Below are positions 28,540 to 32,491 of a stretch of 32,491 nt of DNA, piece by piece. The stretch comes from Chitinophagaceae bacterium (GTDB lineage: Bacteria; Bacteroidota; Bacteroidia; Chitinophagales; Chitinophagaceae). The stretch is from NCBI GenBank assembly GCA_019247775.1, contig JAFBAN010000188.1, positions 1 through 32,491 on the forward strand. The letters are read 5' to 3'. Position 1 is the stretch's first letter, and every line of letters begins with the position of its first letter. Both the position numbers and the translations under genes were made by a program. The notes beneath the pieces were generated by a model. The model made no database searches and was not told the DNA's origin. It saw nothing but the letters and a program-made list of their open reading frames with translations.

Positions 28540-28625
28540 ATTGCAGTTTTAGGTTGTCAAATTCGGTGCAAATTTACTTCAGGAATGGATGTGGAGGGAA
28601 CTTTTTTTGGTTTGTAGTGTGTGTT

Positions 28626-28740
28626 GTTTGGAGTTTGGGGTTTGGCGTTTGGAGTTGTAATTTGATTCTCTAGCTCAAATTATAAAGGGCGAAATGGTAT
28701 AAGACGAATAACCCCAAACCCCAAACTCCAAACCCCAAAC
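28626..28740. repeat. Inverted pair of (GTTTGGR)n / (CCAAACY)n heptamer tracts
   Basis: 28626-28653 GTTTGGA GTTTGGG GTTTGGC GTTTGGA; 28714-28740 CCAAACC CCAAACT CCAAACC CCAAAC. Confidence 0.92.
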
Positions 28741-28805
28741 GAGCGAGCGCATCCACTCATATAAAAAAATCCCTATTCCACCTCCCCAACCCTTACATTT
28801 GAAAC

Positions 28806-30059
28806 ATGTTCAAACTCCTCAGCATTCTGTGGAACAGTTTCCGGATGGCCATGCAGGAATTGCGGGTGAATAAACTGCGCACTTTTCTTTCCCTGTTCGG
28901 CATTACCATCGGGATCTTCTGCATTATCGGGGTGCTGGCTACAGTAGACAGCCTGGAGCGGAAAGTGCAGAACGATATTAAGGCCTTCGGCAACAATACC
29001 ATCTATATCGACAAATGGAACTATGGCGGAGGCGGCGGTGGACAATATCCCTGGTGGAAATACATCAAACGCCCGGCGATGAAGATCGAGGAAATGCATT
29101 TTATCAAGGCTAAAAGTCAGCTGGCTTCCAATGCGGCGATGTTCGTCTCCAATAATGTAACCTTCAGCTATGGCGATAACCTGCTCAGCAATGTGAACCT
29201 CTACGGCGTTTCGGAAGAGTTCAATGCCATCCAGACCATCGATATCGAATATGGACGTTACCTTAATGAGACCGAGTTCCTGCGCGGCACCACCACAGGC
29301 ATCATCGGTTATAAAGTGGCGGAGGAATTGTTCCCGCAGGTGGAAAAAGCTGTTGGCAAACAGGTTTCCTATAACGGCAAACGGGTAACCGTGGTGGGCG
29401 TGATCAAAAAGCAGGGGCAGAGTTTTGTGGGCGGATTCGATTATGACCAGGCGGTGATCGTGCCTTACCGGTATTTTGCCGGCGTATACAATCCGGATAA
29501 CAGCAACCCTTTCATCATGGTGCAGGGCAGGCCGCATATTGCGTCGTCCGCATTACAGGATGAACTGGTGGGTATCATGCGCCAGGCCAGAAGACTGAGC
29601 CCCACGGAGGAGGATAATTTTTCCTGCAACGATGTGGCGCAGTTCAGTGAGCAGGTAAAAGGATTTTTCGGCCAGGTCAGCCTGGGCGGTTGGGTGATCG
29701 GACTTTTCAGCCTGATCGTGGGCGTGTTTGGTGTGGCCAATATCATGTTCGTAACGGTTCGTGAACGCACCAGCCAGATCGGTCTGAAAAAAGCCATTGG
29801 CGCCAAACGCCGCACCATACTCACCGAGTTCTTACTAGAAAGCGCATTCCTGTGCACCATCGGCGGACTGCTGGGCCTTTTCCTGGTATGGATACTGGCG
29901 CTGGTGCTCGGCACCATACTTCCATTCCCCATCTTTATCGCCGCCAATATCATCATGATCGCCATGAGCGTGTCCATCGGCATGGGCATGATCGCCGGTA
30001 TCATTCCCGCATTTATTGCAGCGAAGATGGACCCGGTGGTGGCGATAAGGACGAAATAA
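28806..30059 (+). CDS. MacB/FtsX-type ABC transporter permease
   Basis: LRVNKLRTFLSLFGITIGIFCIIGVLATVDSLE; C-terminal VRERTSQIGLKKAIGAKRRTILTEFLLES, PVVAIRTK. Confidence 0.92.
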   Translation: MFKLLSILWNSFRMAMQELRVNKLRTFLSLFGITIGIFCIIGVLATVDSLERKVQNDIKAFGNNTIYIDKWNYGGGGGGQYPWWKYIKRPAMKIEEMHFIKAKSQLASNAAMFVSNNVTFSYGDNLLSNVNLYGVSEEFNAIQTIDIEYGRYLNETEFLRGTTTGIIGYKVAEELFPQVEKAVGKQVSYNGKRVTVVGVIKKQGQSFVGGFDYDQAVIVPYRYFAGVYNPDNSNPFIMVQGRPHIASSALQDELVGIMRQARRLSPTEEDNFSCNDVAQFSEQVKGFFGQVSLGGWVIGLFSLIVGVFGVANIMFVTVRERTSQIGLKKAIGAKRRTILTEFLLESAFLCTIGGLLGLFLVWILALVLGTILPFPIFIAANIIMIAMSVSIGMGMIAGIIPAFIAAKMDPVVAIRTK

Positions 30060-30060
30060 T

Positions 30061-30261
30061 ATCCCCCAGCCTCAGCCCCCCAACCCCCTGAAGGGGGAGT
30101 TTATTTTTAATTGCCTGATGATATTCTTCGAATTATAATTTGCAGTCAGTTTTTTGTTATCGTTAAGTTTTCTTCATGTTGAGTTAGTTTTGCACAATGT
30201 CAGAAAAACATCCAGGTGTAGGACATTTAACTCCCCCTTTAGGGGGCTGGGAGGTGGGGGT
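30061..30261. repeat. Inverted pair of GC-rich repeats (CCCCCAGCC..CCCCCTGAAGGGGGAGTTTA and TAACTCCCCCTTTAGGGGGCTGGGAGGTGGGGGT)
   Basis: 30061-30103 and 30228-30261 are near reverse complements; each contains its own CCCCCT-AGGGGG mini-hairpin. Confidence 0.88.
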
Positions 30262-31270
30262 GGTAATTCTCGCAATCGAATCCTCCTGCGATGAAACCTC
30301 CGCCGCAGTCTGCGTGGATGGCAAGATCCTCTCGAACCATATCGCCAACCAGACCGTTCACGAAAAGTATGGTGGCGTGGTTCCCGAACTCGCCAGCCGC
30401 GCCCATATGCAGAACATTGTACCCGTAGTCGACATCGCCCTCAAAAATGCTTTCCCCCAACTCCAGACTCCTGACTCCAGACTCCAGACTATAAACGCCA
30501 TAGCGTTTACCAATTCCCCCGGCCTCATAGGCAGCCTGCTGGTGGGTGCGCAGTTTGCCAAATCGCTGGCTTTGTCGCTCGGGAAGCCGCTGATCGCGGT
30601 GCACCATATGCAGGCCCATGTGCTGGCCAATCTGATCGGCGATCCGCGGCCATCATTCCCGTTCCTGTGCCTGACGGTAAGCGGCGGACATACACAGATC
30701 GTATTGGCCCGCTCGCCGCTGCAGCTGGAAGTGATCGGTGAGACCATCGACGATGCCGCCGGCGAAGCTTTTGATAAGACAGCCAAACTGCTTGGCCTGC
30801 CTTACCCGGGTGGGCCGTTGGTTGACAGGTATGCAAAAGAGGGTGATCCGCTTGCTTTCAAATTTTCGCAGCCGCAGATCCCCGGGCTGGACTTTTCATT
30901 CAGCGGACTGAAAACATCCGTGCTGTATTTTCTGCAAAAACAGCCGCAGGGATTCATTGAAGAACATCTTGCCGATCTCTGCGCTTCGGTGCAGTATACG
31001 ATCATCCAGATCCTGATCAAAAAACTGAAAAAGGCGGTGGACCAGACCGGGGTAAAAGAAGTCTGTATTGCCGGCGGCGTCAGCGCCAATAGCGGATTGA
31101 GAACGGCATTGCAGGAAACAGGGGCGCAGCTCGGATGGAGAACTTATATCCCCGCTTTTCAATATTGTACCGACAATGCCGCCATGATCGCGATCACCGC
31201 CTACTATAAATACCAGGCTGGACAGTTTGCTTCCCTGGACGCCAGTCCTACCGCCCGCGCCGAATGGTGA
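30197..31270 (+). CDS. tsaD: tRNA threonylcarbamoyladenosine biosynthesis protein TsaD
   Basis: ILAIESSCDETSAAV, HMQAHVLANL, LTVSGGHTQIVLA, DDAAGEAFDKTAKLLGLPYPGGP, CIAGGVSANSGLR. True start uncertain (repeat-derived N-terminus). Confidence 0.95.
   Translation: MSEKHPGVGHLTPPLGGWEVGVVILAIESSCDETSAAVCVDGKILSNHIANQTVHEKYGGVVPELASRAHMQNIVPVVDIALKNAFPQLQTPDSRLQTINAIAFTNSPGLIGSLLVGAQFAKSLALSLGKPLIAVHHMQAHVLANLIGDPRPSFPFLCLTVSGGHTQIVLARSPLQLEVIGETIDDAAGEAFDKTAKLLGLPYPGGPLVDRYAKEGDPLAFKFSQPQIPGLDFSFSGLKTSVLYFLQKQPQGFIEEHLADLCASVQYTIIQILIKKLKKAVDQTGVKEVCIAGGVSANSGLRTALQETGAQLGWRTYIPAFQYCTDNAAMIAITAYYKYQAGQFASLDASPTARAEW
30459..30490. repeat. (GACTCCA)n heptamer tract inside the tsaD coding sequence
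   Basis: AACTCCA GACTCCT GACTCCA GACTCCA GACT, translated in frame as QLQTPDSRLQT. Confidence 0.95.
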
Positions 31271-31382
31271 TCTCTCTGTGGAACTCCGTGCATCCTGTGC
31301 CTCTGTGGTAAAATCTCTGTCTCTCTGTTCCTCGGGACTCTGTTTCACCACAGAGGCACGGAATACACAGAATTTCACAGAG
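31271..31382. repeat. Imperfect inverted repeat of CACAGAGG type
   Basis: Left TCTCTCTGTGGAACTCCGTGCATCCTGTGCCTCTGTGGTAAAA; right TTTCACCACAGAGGCACGGAATACACAGAATTTCACAGAG. Confidence 0.88.
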
Positions 31383-31405
31383 TGTTACTGATAACTTTAA
31401 CACTT

Positions 31406-31447
31406 CGCTCGAAGCTCGTAGCTCAAAGCTCACAGCTTACTGCTGGC
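31406..31447. repeat. (AGCTCAA) heptamer tract
   Basis: CGCTCGA AGCTCGT AGCTCAA AGCTCAC AGCTTAC TGCTGGC. Confidence 0.85.
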
Positions 31448-31480
31448 ATCATTTTTTATCCTCTCCCTCTAAACGATTAT

Positions 31481-31957
31481 ATGTCAGCCAAAGACCAGCA
31501 TCCGCAAACCGATCTTGTGGATAACGAAAGAGACGAAGAACGCATGCAGCCTGAAGAAACAACGATCGACCTGCCAGATGTGGAGGATATCCCAGGCCAG
31601 GAGCATGTGCATGTTCCGAAAATGAAGTCCTATCACGATACAACGATCTCTTCTGACGACGAAGAGGGCAAGGGCGTGTTCGAAGATGATATCGACCCTG
31701 ATACCGACGTCACAGACGAAGAGCGCGAACTCCTGCGGCGCAGCAGCGAAAGCATGGCCAGTTCCGATGATGAGGATGTACGCGGCGTTGTGCTCGATAA
31801 CCAGGACTTCGACGGCGAACTGCTGAATGAAACAGTAGAACTTTCAGGCGAAGACCTGGATGTACCGGGCTCAGAAGATGACGACGACAACGAGGAAATA
31901 GGTGAGGAGGATGAGGAAAATAACAGCTACAGTCTTGGCGGTGACCGCTACGATTAA
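31481..31957 (+). CDS. Hyperacidic, probably disordered hypothetical protein
   Basis: MSAKDQHPQTDLVDNERDEERMQPEE...PGSEDDDDNEEIGEEDEENNSYSLGGDRYD; listed upstream start is in the repeat. Confidence 0.7.
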   Translation: MSAKDQHPQTDLVDNERDEERMQPEETTIDLPDVEDIPGQEHVHVPKMKSYHDTTISSDDEEGKGVFEDDIDPDTDVTDEERELLRRSSESMASSDDEDVRGVVLDNQDFDGELLNETVELSGEDLDVPGSEDDDDNEEIGEEDEENNSYSLGGDRYD

Positions 31958-31969
31958 TATTTTGGAGCT

Positions 31970-32407
31970 ATGATAAACAGAAATTTGCTGTTATCCTGCT
32001 GCCTTATAGCCGGATTGGCGGTCTCATGCAGCCAGAAGAATTTTATCAGGAAAGAAAGCCTGTGCACTGCAGTCTCTACGGGAGATACGGTGGTATTCGG
32101 ATACAACCGACCGGTCAGTTTATTCCAGGCCTGCAGGGATAATATCCAGGCCTCTATCAGCCAGGTAACCGACTCGCGCTGCCCGGAAGATGTGACCTGC
32201 ATCTGGGCCGGAAAAGTAAATGCATTACTGCAGCTCAATGCTGACTTCAGTCTCAATCTCGAAAAGGATGTGGTGATAGATACCGTATACATGGGACGGC
32301 ACTATAGTTTCAGTCTGGTAGATGTAACCCCAAGAGCCAACAGCCAGAAAGCTGTTGAACCGGCCGACCGGAAAACTTTTGTGAGGATAGTACGAACGAA
32401 AAATTAG
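31970..32407 (+). CDS. Putative lipoprotein, hypothetical
   Basis: MINRNLLLSCCLIAGLAVSCSQK lipobox; DSRCPEDVTCIWAGKVNALLQL motif. Confidence 0.75.
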   Translation: MINRNLLLSCCLIAGLAVSCSQKNFIRKESLCTAVSTGDTVVFGYNRPVSLFQACRDNIQASISQVTDSRCPEDVTCIWAGKVNALLQLNADFSLNLEKDVVIDTVYMGRHYSFSLVDVTPRANSQKAVEPADRKTFVRIVRTKN

Positions 32408-32435
32408 GCTGTTGTATAATGCTGCAGGTAAAACG

Positions 32436-32485
32436 TAAGCCGCAGATTCGCAGATTGGTTTACTCATCTGCGAATCTGCGGCTTA
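32436..32485. repeat. Perfect 20-bp inverted repeat with 10-nt loop
   Basis: TAAGCCGCAGATTCGCAGAT (32436-32455) and ATCTGCGAATCTGCGGCTTA (32466-32485). Confidence 0.92.
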
Positions 32486-32491
32486 ATTTTC

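Noticed and set aside
28773-29537. 254-aa ORF antisense to the ABC permease
   Set aside because: Shadow ORF; permease motifs are clear on the plus strand.

Overview
32.5 kb of a Bacteroidota chromosome; gene content (T9SS sorting domain, SusC-like TonB receptors, TANNTTTG-like promoters) suggests a Chitinophagaceae-like organism, which is inference. Coding content is mostly ordinary: two tandem divergent GH1-like genes (the first fused to an RmlD-type SDR domain), LigD, an OGFr_N-like protein, PAP2, MmgE/PrpD, a pentameric ligand-gated ion channel-like protein, NADAR, two TonB-dependent receptors, a sodium:solute symporter, a LolA-like protein, tRNA-Leu(CAA), a VirE_N/primase-C-like gene, HscB, a saccharopine-dehydrogenase-like protein, TrmN6, a VOC protein, a near stand-alone T9SS CTD protein, an sdhC-sdhA-lipoprotein-sdhB operon, a MacB-like permease and TsaD. 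The most interesting signal lies between and inside genes. At least eight unrelated short tandem-repeat families share the same 7-nt period (GACTCCA, GAAATCG, ATTCACC, TCTCACG, GTGAATC, GTTTGGR, AGCTCAA, ATTATTA). Many are paired with inverted copies to form large hairpins, and several abut stop codons. One copy lies in frame inside the essential gene tsaD (peptide QLQTPDSRLQT). Related structures are a 129-bp periodic array of ~93-bp imperfect palindromes ending at the ligD stop codon, and octameric CGCAGAGR hairpins. These may be parts of one uncharacterised repeat system. All calls are by eye; no database searches were run.
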